A DNA stretch of 64,000 nt from JARBUG01 sp035628915 (GTDB taxonomy: Bacteria; Bacillota; Sulfobacillia; Symbiobacteriales; Symbiobacteriaceae). Below the pieces are notes generated by a model. The model was given only the letters and a program-made list of their open reading frames with translations, was not told where the DNA came from and ran no database searches. Shown here in pieces: positions 1-6,998 of this stretch (its first letter is position 1; every line of letters starts with the position of its first letter). Both the position numbers and the translations under genes were made by a program. The stretch is taken from positions 1 through 64,000 of the forward strand of contig DASPIW010000032.1 of the NCBI GenBank assembly GCA_035628915.1. Direction: 5' to 3'.

Positions 1-98
1 ACAGGGCCAACACAGGGCAGCAGACCACCCTCTGAGGAGCCGCCTTAGCCCCTCTTGCACGTTATCCTTGCCCACAGAGAAGAAAAAGCATGAAATGA

Positions 99-127
99 CC
101 CCGTCAGGACGATTCCTGACGGGGTTT
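99..127. terminator. Hairpin, probable terminator
   Basis: Perfect 11-bp stem CCCCGTCAGGA / TCCTGACGGGG with a CGAT loop, followed on the plus strand by TTT. It could end a gene lying left of the window or serve the minus-strand rhodanese gene. I see nothing codable with confidence in the first 98 bases. Confidence 0.6.
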
Positions 128-140
128 GTCAGCAGCCTGA

Positions 141-165
141 ACCCCCACCCGATCCGGGTGGGGGT
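141..165 (-). terminator. Stem-loop downstream of rhodanese gene
   Basis: Perfect 11-bp inverted repeat ACCCCCACCCG / CGGGTGGGGGT with a 3-nt loop, 8 bases past the rhodanese stop codon. There is no strong T tract, so it may work together with the hairpin at 99-127. Confidence 0.5.
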
Positions 166-173
166 GCCTTGCT

Positions 174-500
174 TCATCGGGCCACACGGCCGCGCCACGT
201 GATGATACCGCCGCTGACATTCTTGATATTCGTAAATCCCATGGACCGCATATACTTGTACGCAGCGGCAGACCGGCTGGCCGTCCGGCAGATCAGTAAG
301 ATCTCGCGGTCCTTGTCAAATTCATTAGCCCATGTTTTGATCTGGCCCAGGGGGCGCAGAATGCTGCCCGGGATGTGTCCCTCGGCGTACTCCCATGGCT
401 CCCGAACGTCAACGATGGTCAGTTTCTCGCGCCGCTCGACGCGCTCCTGTAGTTCTTGGGTCGACACACTCTCCATTTTCGGACCAAACAATGCAAACAT
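174..500 (-). CDS. Single-domain rhodanese (sulfurtransferase)
   Basis: A 108-residue cytoplasmic protein, the size of one rhodanese domain. It shows the DVRE motif at residues 31-34, GHIPGS at 41-46 and an active-site loop beginning with Cys71 (CRTASRS), so the catalytic cysteine that carries the persulfide is present. Family role: transfer of sulfane sulfur between persulfide donors and acceptors. The ATG start has an AGGAGG site 7 nt upstream. It is divergent from the CoA-disulfide reductase gene and shares its control region; both promoters hold similar palindromes, which suggests joint control by reactive sulfur. The family is clear; the physiological donor is not known. Confidence 0.9.
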   Translation of the reverse strand: MFALFGPKMESVSTQELQERVERREKLTIVDVREPWEYAEGHIPGSILRPLGQIKTWANEFDKDREILLICRTASRSAAAYKYMRSMGFTNIKNVSGGIITWRGRVAR

Positions 501-549
501 CGCAATTCCTCCTGAGCTTTGTCTTCATGGTTCTGTTGGGAGTAGCGCT

Positions 550-579
550 ATTATACCCCTACCCGTATATAAAGCGCAA
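550..579 (-). promoter_or_regulatory. Sigma-A-like promoter for rhodanese gene
   Basis: On the minus strand: TTGCGC (579-574), 18-nt spacer, perfect TATAAT (555-550), about 50 nt upstream of the rhodanese ATG. It has the same layout as the divergent plus-strand promoter. Confidence 0.6.
553..568. promoter_or_regulatory. Candidate CsoR/CstR-type operator 1
   Basis: ATACCCCTACCCGTAT, of form ATAC-N8-GTAT, lies mostly in the spacer of the rhodanese promoter and touches its -10. ATACCCC half sites are typical of CsoR-family repressors; the CstR branch senses persulfides. The regulator is not encoded in this window, so the assignment is inference. Confidence 0.4.
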
Positions 580-640
580 CAGGGAGTAGGACTGATTTCG
601 CGTTTCGTGGCTCACTGTTGTGGCTGGCGCTACTGTGCTA

Positions 641-670
641 TTGCGATACTGTACGGGGTATGCCTATAAT
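641..670 (+). promoter_or_regulatory. Sigma-A-like promoter for CoA-disulfide reductase operon
   Basis: TTGCGA (641-646), 18-nt spacer, TATAAT (665-670), about 40 nt upstream of the ATG at 711. Confidence 0.6.
646..661. promoter_or_regulatory. Candidate CsoR/CstR-type operator 2
   Basis: ATACTGTACGGGGTAT has the same ATAC-N8-GTAT form and 16-nt length as operator 1 and sits inside the spacer of the plus promoter. A repressor bound here would block polymerase directly. Confidence 0.4.
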
Positions 671-710
671 AGTGATCACAGTCGGTCAACAACTCTCGGG
701 GGGTTGGATC

Positions 711-2393
711 ATGGAAATTCGAAAAATCGTCATCGTTGGCGGAGTCGCCGGAGGCGCGAGCGCCGCTGCCCGGGCCCGGCGGACCGACGAGCAGGCTGAA
801 ATCATCATGCTCGAGAAGGGCCCCTATATCTCATTTGCGAATTGCGGTCTCCCGTATTACGTCGGAGGAGAGATCGGCGACCGGAGCGCCCTGCTCCTGC
901 AAACGCCGGAGAGCTTCAAGGCCCGGTTCAACGTCGATGTGCGGGTCGGTCATGAAGTGACGGCACTCGACCGGGCCGCGAAGCTTATCCGGGTGCGCAA
1001 CCTGCAAACCGGGGAGGAGTATACGGAGTCCTACACCGCGCTGGTGCTTTCGCCGGGCGCCACGCCCATCCGCCCGCGGCTGCCGGGCATTGACCTGGCG
1101 AATATCTACACCTTGCGAACGGTGCCGGACGCGGGCGCAATCAAGGAGTATATTGAGGGTGAGGAAGCGCGCCGAGCGGTGGTGATTGGGGCCGGGTTCA
1201 TCGGGCTGGAGATGGTGGAGAACCTGCATCGCCTTGGGCTGGCCGTCACGCTGGTAGAGAAGGCTGATCAGGTGCTGCCGCCATTGGATGCCGAAATGGC
1301 GGCTTTCGTGTCGCAGACCCTCAGCCAGATGGGCGTTGATGTCATCTTGTCCGACGGCATTGCCGGGTTTGACGGCGAAGGCCGGGCAACGGCGGTGCGG
1401 CTCGAGAGCGGCCGGGTGATCCAAGGCGACCTGTTCATTCTGGGCATCGGAGTCAAACCTGATACCCGCCTCGCTAAAGCGGCCGGATTGGCGCTCGGCC
1501 CGGGCGGGGGCATCGCCGTCAACGCGCACATGCAGACCAGCGACCCGGATATCTACGCCGCGGGCGATGCGGTGGAGGTAATCAACCGGGTGACCGGTCG
1601 ACCCGGCATGATGCCGCTGGCCGGACCTGCCAACAAGCAGGGTCGCGTGGCGGGCGCCAACGCGGCCGGTGACAGGCTGACTTTCCCTGGGGCCACCGGC
1701 ACGGCCATCGTGCGGGTTGCCGGCTTGGTGGCGGCGACCACGGGCCTGAGCGAGAAGGCCGCCCTGCGGGCTGGGCTCAGGGCTTTTGCGAGCTATTCGG
1801 TGTCGGGCGATCATGCAGATTATTACCCGGGCGCCCAGCCCATGGTTATCAAGCTCGTGGCCGAGCAGGAGACCGGGCGGCTGGTCGGGGCACAGGCGGT
1901 CGGCGGCAACGGCGTCGACAAGCGGGTTGACGTGTTCGCTACGGCCATCGCCGGCGGTCTGACGGTCGACGACCTGACGAACCTGGACCTGGCATATGCT
2001 CCGCCGTTCGGCTCCGCCAAGGATCCGGCCATTGTGGCGGGGATGGTGGCGCAGAACATTCTGCGCGGGCAACTGCGGGTGCTGACGCCGCCAGAGGCCG
2101 CCGCCCGGCTGGCGGCCTCCGGACCGGCCCTCCAGGTGCTGGATGTACGGGAGGAGTACGAGTTCTTTGTGGGTGCGCTGCCCGGGGCAGTCAACATACC
2201 GCTCGACGAGCTGCGGTCACGGATAGATGAACTCGACCCGGAACGCCAGACGGTCGTGTATGATCAGAACGGGCAGAAGGCATATTGGGCCGCCCGGATT
2301 CTCATGCAAAGCGGTTTCCGGTCGGTTGCCGCCCTGACTGGGGGATTTGAGGTCTGGTCAGCCTACGAGTCAATGGGAGGGATGAGTCTGTGA
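711..2393 (+). CDS. CoA-disulfide reductase-type flavoprotein with rhodanese tail
   Basis: 560 residues, cytoplasmic. The N-terminal FAD fold starts VIVGGVAGG; the redox Cys45 lies in SFANCGLPYY, the single-cysteine signature of the CoADR/NADH oxidase branch. A second dinucleotide motif, GAGFIG, lies near residue 160. The last ~100 residues form a rhodanese domain, but the position expected for its catalytic cysteine is Asp518 (VYDQNGQ), so this domain is probably not a sulfurtransferase. Family role: NAD(P)H-dependent reduction of CoA disulfide, CoA persulfide or polysulfide. ATG at 711 was chosen because homology starts there and a G-rich ribosome site precedes it. The stop overlaps the next start. 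Exact substrate is uncertain. Confidence 0.88.
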   Translation: MEIRKIVIVGGVAGGASAAARARRTDEQAEIIMLEKGPYISFANCGLPYYVGGEIGDRSALLLQTPESFKARFNVDVRVGHEVTALDRAAKLIRVRNLQTGEEYTESYTALVLSPGATPIRPRLPGIDLANIYTLRTVPDAGAIKEYIEGEEARRAVVIGAGFIGLEMVENLHRLGLAVTLVEKADQVLPPLDAEMAAFVSQTLSQMGVDVILSDGIAGFDGEGRATAVRLESGRVIQGDLFILGIGVKPDTRLAKAAGLALGPGGGIAVNAHMQTSDPDIYAAGDAVEVINRVTGRPGMMPLAGPANKQGRVAGANAAGDRLTFPGATGTAIVRVAGLVAATTGLSEKAALRAGLRAFASYSVSGDHADYYPGAQPMVIKLVAEQETGRLVGAQAVGGNGVDKRVDVFATAIAGGLTVDDLTNLDLAYAPPFGSAKDPAIVAGMVAQNILRGQLRVLTPPEAAARLAASGPALQVLDVREEYEFFVGALPGAVNIPLDELRSRIDELDPERQTVVYDQNGQKAYWAARILMQSGFRSVAALTGGFEVWSAYESMGGMSL

Positions 2394-2800
2394 ACGGGAT
2401 CCAGTTCCATTACACGCGTGTGGCCGAGAAGAGTGTCCCGGATGCGATTGCCGCCCTGGAGGGCGCCCTGGCGAAGCGCAAGTTCAGCGCCCTGTGGCAC
2501 CTGGACATGCGGGCCAAACTGCAGGAGAAGGGACAGGCGTTCGATGGGGAGTTCCATGTGTTCGAGGTGTGCAGCGCCCCCCACGCCAAGGTGGCGCTGG
2601 AGACGAACCTTGAGGTGGGGTACTTCCTGCCCTGCAAGATGGTCGTCTACAGCAAGGACGGCAAGACCTATGTGGGGCTGCTCCGGCCGAACCTGCTGAT
2701 TGAGATGCTGGGGGAGGAGCGCCTGCAGAGCCTGGCCAACCATGTGGAAGCGGAGCTGTCGGCCGCCGTGGATGAGGCGGCGCTTCCGGTTCGACAATAG
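2390..2800 (+). CDS. DUF302 family protein
   Basis: 136 residues. Its GTG start overlaps the upstream TGA (GTGA) and has a GGGAGG site, so it is translationally coupled to the CoADR-like gene. The central part (SAPHAKVALETN, LPCKMVVYS, then a GLLRP stretch) fits the DUF302 fold, a small alpha/beta domain of unproven chemistry. No signal peptide or membrane segment is seen, so it is probably cytoplasmic. DUF302 genes often neighbour rhodaneses, sulfide:quinone reductases and TauE exporters, and the context here matches: a three-gene persulfide-handling set. Function is otherwise unknown. Confidence 0.75.
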   Translation: MNGIQFHYTRVAEKSVPDAIAALEGALAKRKFSALWHLDMRAKLQEKGQAFDGEFHVFEVCSAPHAKVALETNLEVGYFLPCKMVVYSKDGKTYVGLLRPNLLIEMLGEERLQSLANHVEAELSAAVDEAALPVRQ

Positions 2801-2809
2801 GGGTACGAG

Positions 2810-2843
2810 GACCCCCGCCCAAGGTGCGGGGGTCTGCGTTTTT
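2810..2843. terminator. Rho-independent terminator, shared by convergent genes
   Basis: GACCCCCGC / GCGGGGGTC stem (9 bp, 7-nt loop), then TTTTT on the plus strand. It ends the CoADR-DUF302 operon and abuts the stop codon of the convergent germination operon. Confidence 0.85.
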
Positions 2844-3057
2844 ATCGCCCCCCAATGATGGGCGCCGCCAGCCACTGCAGCATGGCTCCAATGGTCGGCG
2901 CCGCTGGGGCCATGGCCCAGAACACGGCGGCCAGGAACCCGAACAAGAGCAGCCCGGCAGCAACCGCCAACTCCCGCCGCCGGCCCTGCTGGATCAGCCC
3001 CGGCAGATCGATTAGGCCAATCAGGACCGTCACCAAGGCAATCCCGAAGTATTTCAT
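2842..3057 (-). CDS. Small two-TM protein, last gene of the germination operon
   Basis: 71 residues: MKYFGIALVTVLIGLIDLPG, a short basic loop (QQGRRRE), then a second long hydrophobic stretch that ends in small residues. Two membrane segments are predicted. The ATG overlaps the stop of the GerB-like permease gene (ATGA), so it is made together with it. Some ger operons carry a short extra membrane gene; I cannot name a family for this one. Its job is probably accessory to the germinant receptor in the spore inner membrane, by context only. Confidence 0.7.
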   Translation of the reverse strand: MKYFGIALVTVLIGLIDLPGLIQQGRRRELAVAAGLLLFGFLAAVFWAMAPAAPTIGAMLQWLAAPIIGGR

Positions 3058-4175
3058 ACCGATTCGGCGTGGCGCCGTTGCCCGCGCAGTAGGGTGGCCA
3101 CAAGCAGCGAAATTGGCAAAATGATGCCGACCAGGGGTGCGAAAATTGCCGTCCAGCCCATCAGCGACGGCGTGTATTGCGCCCAGTTCTCCACGTAGGC
3201 CATGGTACCCACCAGTACGATCAGCGAGGCCGGCCACACCAGGGAGCGGTGCTCCGGCAGGCGGAACAGATGCGCGATTCCCGTGCACAGGAGCCAGAGC
3301 CAGAAAGCCACCTTTGCCACTTCTCCCACCACCCAGAGTGCGATCATCAATGCGTCGAGCCGCTCCAGGATGTCACCGATGCTGATGACATGAGCCAAAC
3401 GCAGCACCGGGTATTGGAACCGGGCGGGCAGCTGGGGACCCAGAATCAAGGTGGTCCAGACGACCAGGGCCACAAGCGCGGCGCCTGCGACCAGACAGAC
3501 GGCTGCCATGAGCCGCCCGGGGCGGGCAGCCCCCCTGATCCGCGGCAGCAGGGCAACCAGCGCCAGGCTCTCGCTCATGATGCCGGAAAGCACACTCGCC
3601 CCTCCCACAACGGGGCTCATGCCGTTAGCGAGTACCGGCCCCAGGCGGTTCAAGTCGATTTGCGGAATGGAGAGCGGCACCATCAGGAGGCTCAAGGTCA
3701 CGATCAACCAGAAGGCCAGTTGGCTGAGTCGGGCCAGTACCTCGAGCCGGCACCGGGCGGCGCAGGCGGCCGGAACGATGATGCTTGCACAGAGCACCAC
3801 CCGGGGCGTTTCGGGCAGGAAGGCCGTCAAGATGGCGTCAGCTCCCACCCATGATGAGCCCGTGAGAATGATCAGGGTCCAGACAATCAGCAGGACGTTA
3901 ATCAGGCTGCCAAAGAAAGGGCCGGCCGCGGCGACCGGCAGTTCAAAGAGGCCGCACCCGGGCCAGAAAGAGGCCAGCCAAACCCACAACCCGCCGATCA
4001 GCAGGCCGACGGCGGCGGCCACAACGCCACTAAGCCAGGCATCGGCACCAGCTTCCTTGATAATGCCCGCGGGAGTGTTCATCGTGGCGGATCCGATGAT
4101 GGCCATTACCACCGTCAGAACTGCTTGGGTCGCGGATATCCTGACGCTCGACTGTGACACGGGAGTCGCCCCCAA
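3054..4175 (-). CDS. gerB: GerB-type spore germination permease
   Basis: 373 residues with about ten hydrophobic segments, of the spore-permease group in the APC superfamily. The N-terminus (ISATQAVLTVVMAIIGSATM) is typical of GerAB/GerKB proteins, which form the ligand-binding membrane subunit of germinant receptors in the spore inner membrane. It lies 9 nt after the GerC-like gene, in order A-C-B. A TTG at 4175 gives the full frame but has no clear ribosome site; a GTG at 4160 has GGGGG 8 nt upstream and may be the true start. The germinant cannot be read from sequence. Confidence 0.85.
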   Translation of the reverse strand: MGATPVSQSSVRISATQAVLTVVMAIIGSATMNTPAGIIKEAGADAWLSGVVAAAVGLLIGGLWVWLASFWPGCGLFELPVAAAGPFFGSLINVLLIVWTLIILTGSSWVGADAILTAFLPETPRVVLCASIIVPAACAARCRLEVLARLSQLAFWLIVTLSLLMVPLSIPQIDLNRLGPVLANGMSPVVGGASVLSGIMSESLALVALLPRIRGAARPGRLMAAVCLVAGAALVALVVWTTLILGPQLPARFQYPVLRLAHVISIGDILERLDALMIALWVVGEVAKVAFWLWLLCTGIAHLFRLPEHRSLVWPASLIVLVGTMAYVENWAQYTPSLMGWTAIFAPLVGIILPISLLVATLLRGQRRHAESV

Positions 4176-4184
4176 CGGATTGAT

Positions 4185-5378
4185 CTACTGGTCGCGGCCG
4201 GAGCGGAACGGCTTTCCGATTGCAGTGCCGGTCTGATCGAGTCGCACCGTCACTTCAGGGACGACGGGGACAAGTGGGTAGATTTCGTCCCACCGGCCTT
4301 TCCAGGCCCGCCACGCTTCCGGAAAGGCCCGCTGAAGGGAGGCACCGATCCCCGCAGGATCGACGCCCAGATCCTGCTGCAGATGCCGCAGCGTTTGGGC
4401 GATTTCCTGGCGGATTACGCCTGCCGCGCGGTTCTCCAGTTCATGGATCGCCGCTGGCTTGGTGAAATCGTCCGGGCACATGACGTCGCCGATTTTGGCG
4501 GAGACCGTGACAGGAGCATGCACGACCGGAAGCCGGCCACCCTGCCAGACGGGTCGGAGCGTCGAGCGGGCCCCCATCACCTCCACGCTGATCCCTTCGC
4601 CCGGAGGCTTCTTGCACGGAACCACGACGATCGTGCTGGAAAGCTTCTCATGCAGCCATGCCACGCCGCGCGTCTGGTGTTCATCAAGCCATCCGACCAT
4701 CTTCGCACCGCGGAAGACGGCGGCTCCGCCTATCCGCAGACGTGATTCGGGCTCAGGTGCCGTGAGCTGGCCGGCGGATTCTGAGAGCGGTTCCACAGCG
4801 GCTGCCATGGGCGCCGTGGGCGGGCTGGAGAGCCTGAGCAGGAATTCGTACAGACGGACCTGAGTGGTCTTGGCTGTTTCCAGGAATGCATTCCGGTTGA
4901 GCCGGCGAATGCCGACGCCTTGGTTCATCTCCAGCCGGAAACTCGGCACCAGCACATCCGCCGCCTTTCCGCGCGCGACGAGGATCCACTGGTCAAGTCG
5001 GGACTCGTGATCGCGCAAGAAGAAGTCAAGTACGTGGCCGACGCCGTCGCGGGCGACCTGTTCGCCAATGATAATGGCGTTGTTGTGCGTCCACTCAGGT
5101 TTCCGGCTTACCATCTGGTTTAGATTCCGGATGGCCTCAAACAAGGTCCGACCGGTGGCAGAGATTGTAAAGACACCCTCGCGGCTGCCTGTGTCGCCCC
5201 GTTCACCGCTCGCCGGCAATGGGTTTGCTACCTGTAGCGTTACGCGCAACCGGCTGTCGGCGTCCCGATCGATGGCCAGGGCGGACACGATGGCGACTTC
5301 GTTGACTTCCCGGCGGTTCCAGCAGCCGGACAGCAGCATGAGGCAGAGGAGGAGCGCTACCCCGCGCGAACCGTTCAT
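4185..5378 (-). CDS. gerC: GerC-type germination lipoprotein
   Basis: 397 residues. The signal peptide ends in a lipobox (LLLCLMLLSGC, Cys at ~19) followed by WNRREVNE, the hallmark start of mature GerC proteins. The lipid-anchored C subunit sits on the outer face of the spore inner membrane and is needed for receptor function. ATG 5378 overlaps the GerA stop (ATGA) and has a GGGAGGGGGC site. The C-terminal part contains the long helix and the DIYP(L)-type ending usual in the family. Clear assignment. Confidence 0.9.
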   Translation of the reverse strand: MNGSRGVALLLCLMLLSGCWNRREVNEVAIVSALAIDRDADSRLRVTLQVANPLPASGERGDTGSREGVFTISATGRTLFEAIRNLNQMVSRKPEWTHNNAIIIGEQVARDGVGHVLDFFLRDHESRLDQWILVARGKAADVLVPSFRLEMNQGVGIRRLNRNAFLETAKTTQVRLYEFLLRLSSPPTAPMAAAVEPLSESAGQLTAPEPESRLRIGGAAVFRGAKMVGWLDEHQTRGVAWLHEKLSSTIVVVPCKKPPGEGISVEVMGARSTLRPVWQGGRLPVVHAPVTVSAKIGDVMCPDDFTKPAAIHELENRAAGVIRQEIAQTLRHLQQDLGVDPAGIGASLQRAFPEAWRAWKGRWDEIYPLVPVVPEVTVRLDQTGTAIGKPFRSGRDQ

Positions 5379-6880
5379 CTGCCCCCTCCCGAAATGGAGC
5401 TGCGCCGGTTGCGCCTCCGCATGTGCCACCAGGGCGCCCGCAAGATGGTATCTTTCCAGTCGGCCGCCACTGCAGGAAGGGCCGGTCGGAGATATGAGGT
5501 ACCGAAGGAGGTCAGGTTCAGCAGGTGAATCAGCAGCAGGAGCAGACCGACGACAACCCCATGCAGCCCTAACGAGGCGCCCAGCAGCATCATCGGGAAA
5601 CGGATGAACCGCAGGGCAAGGGAGAGGTTGTACGCCGGAATCACATAGGAACAGATGCCCGTCGTCGCCACGATGATCACCATTCCCGCGGAGGCGATGC
5701 GGGCTCTGATGGCCGCTTCACCGATGACCAGGCCGCCAATGATGCTGATGGCCTGGCCCACAGGGCGGGGCAGCCGGATTCCCGCCTCACGCAGCAGCTC
5801 GAAGGCGATCTCCATCAGGAAGGCCTCCAGCACCGCCGGCCACGGGACCCCTTCCCGCTGTGCCGCAAGCGCATGGAAGAGCGGGGAGGGAATCATTTCG
5901 TGGTGGTACGTGGTGACGGCCACATAGAAGGAGGGGAGCGTCAATGCAAAAAAGCCGGCGATCAGGCGGAGCACCCGGATGGCTGAGCCTATGTAGTAGC
6001 GCTCGTAGTAGTCTTCGGCCGATTGGAGGAGTTGGGTCAGGGTGATGGGCATCAGCAGGACCTGCGGGCTGCCCGAGGTGATCAGAGCCACCTGCCCCTC
6101 CAGTAGAGCCGCGGCCACTTTGTCCGGGCGTTCGGTGTGGGCGACGGTGGGAAATGGGGAGAAGGGCGCGTCTTCGATCATCTCCTCCACATAGGCCGAA
6201 TCGAGCACTTCCGAGATTTGTATGGCACTGAGCCGCCTTCGCACCTCTTCGACCACCTGCGGGTCGGCCAGGCCGTCCAGGAAGAGGAGGGCAATCTCGG
6301 TCTGGGTGCGCTCACCCAGCCGTTGCCGCTCCAGCCTGAAGGCCCTGACCGCCAGCCGCCGCCTGACAAGCGTCAGGTTGGTCTCCAGGTCTTCGGTGAA
6401 GCCTTCGCGGGGACCCCGGACCACGCCCTCGGTTAGGGGTTCGGAAACGCCGCGCGTCACCTCCCGCGGCACCCGGAACAGGAGTGCGCCATGGCAGCCA
6501 TCGACCAGAAGGGCGGTCGAACCGCGCAGGATTTCGTTGATGCCTTGCTGCACAGTTAGAGCCGGCTGCGGATTGGCCAGGGGGATATTGCGCTGCCGGG
6601 CCAGGGTGGCCAGGTCGCCGGCAGTGGACGGGCGGCCAGGGGCGGGTATGCCCTGGTTCAACTGCAGCATGAGGCTGGCCAGGGCCTGTTCATCGATCTG
6701 GATGGCCTTGACCATGCTTTGGGAGTATATGAGGAGCGCTCGGAGAGGGCGGTCGCCTTCGATCACCAGGGAGCGAAAGCAGATATCGCCGCAGGGGTCC
6801 AGTGCTGGACGGAGCATCGCTTCAGCGGCGGTCAGGTCAGCCGGAATCGGTTGGTCCGGCTCGGGCCGGAGCCGGTTCAT
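5375..6880 (-). CDS. gerA: GerA-type spore germination protein
   Basis: 501 residues, usual length for the A subunit. A soluble N-terminal half (~1-270) is followed by the conserved core with DSAYVEEMIED, then YYERYYIGSA, RLIAGFFALTLPSFYVA and several membrane segments. Family role: oligomeric receptor subunit acting as an ion channel in germination. I chose ATG 6880 (MNRLRPE) over ATG 6916 because an AAGGGGGGACTGG ribosome site lies directly upstream. First gene of the A-C-B-small operon, which suggests forespore expression. Confidence 0.92.
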   Translation of the reverse strand: MNRLRPEPDQPIPADLTAAEAMLRPALDPCGDICFRSLVIEGDRPLRALLIYSQSMVKAIQIDEQALASLMLQLNQGIPAPGRPSTAGDLATLARQRNIPLANPQPALTVQQGINEILRGSTALLVDGCHGALLFRVPREVTRGVSEPLTEGVVRGPREGFTEDLETNLTLVRRRLAVRAFRLERQRLGERTQTEIALLFLDGLADPQVVEEVRRRLSAIQISEVLDSAYVEEMIEDAPFSPFPTVAHTERPDKVAAALLEGQVALITSGSPQVLLMPITLTQLLQSAEDYYERYYIGSAIRVLRLIAGFFALTLPSFYVAVTTYHHEMIPSPLFHALAAQREGVPWPAVLEAFLMEIAFELLREAGIRLPRPVGQAISIIGGLVIGEAAIRARIASAGMVIIVATTGICSYVIPAYNLSLALRFIRFPMMLLGASLGLHGVVVGLLLLLIHLLNLTSFGTSYLRPALPAVAADWKDTILRAPWWHMRRRNRRSSISGGGR

Positions 6881-6910
6881 TCCAGTCCCCCCTTCAGCGG
6901 CCTCTCCGGT

Positions 6911-6917
6911 TAGCATG
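6911..6917 (-). promoter_or_regulatory. Possible sigma-G -10 element of ger operon
   Basis: Minus strand CATGCTA fits the forespore -10 consensus CATnnTA and lies about 30 nt upstream of the gerA start. No fully convincing -35 is seen; a GCATC lies 19 nt further up. Confidence 0.3.
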
Positions 6918-6957
6918 TCCAGGAAGTGGCGGAAGAGATGCGGAGCATGAGGACGCG

Positions 6958-6992
6958 AACGCCCCCGCTGCGTTTGACGCGGCGGGGGCGTT
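6958..6992 (-). terminator. Stem-loop after repeat protein gene
   Basis: Perfect 11-bp stem AACGCCCCCGC / GCGGGGGCGTT, 13-nt loop, six bases beyond the stop at 6999. No T tract. Confidence 0.5.
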
Positions 6993-6998
6993 GGTCAT

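Noticed and set aside
831..2072. 413-codon minus-strand open frame
   Set aside because: Antisense to the well-supported CoADR-like gene.
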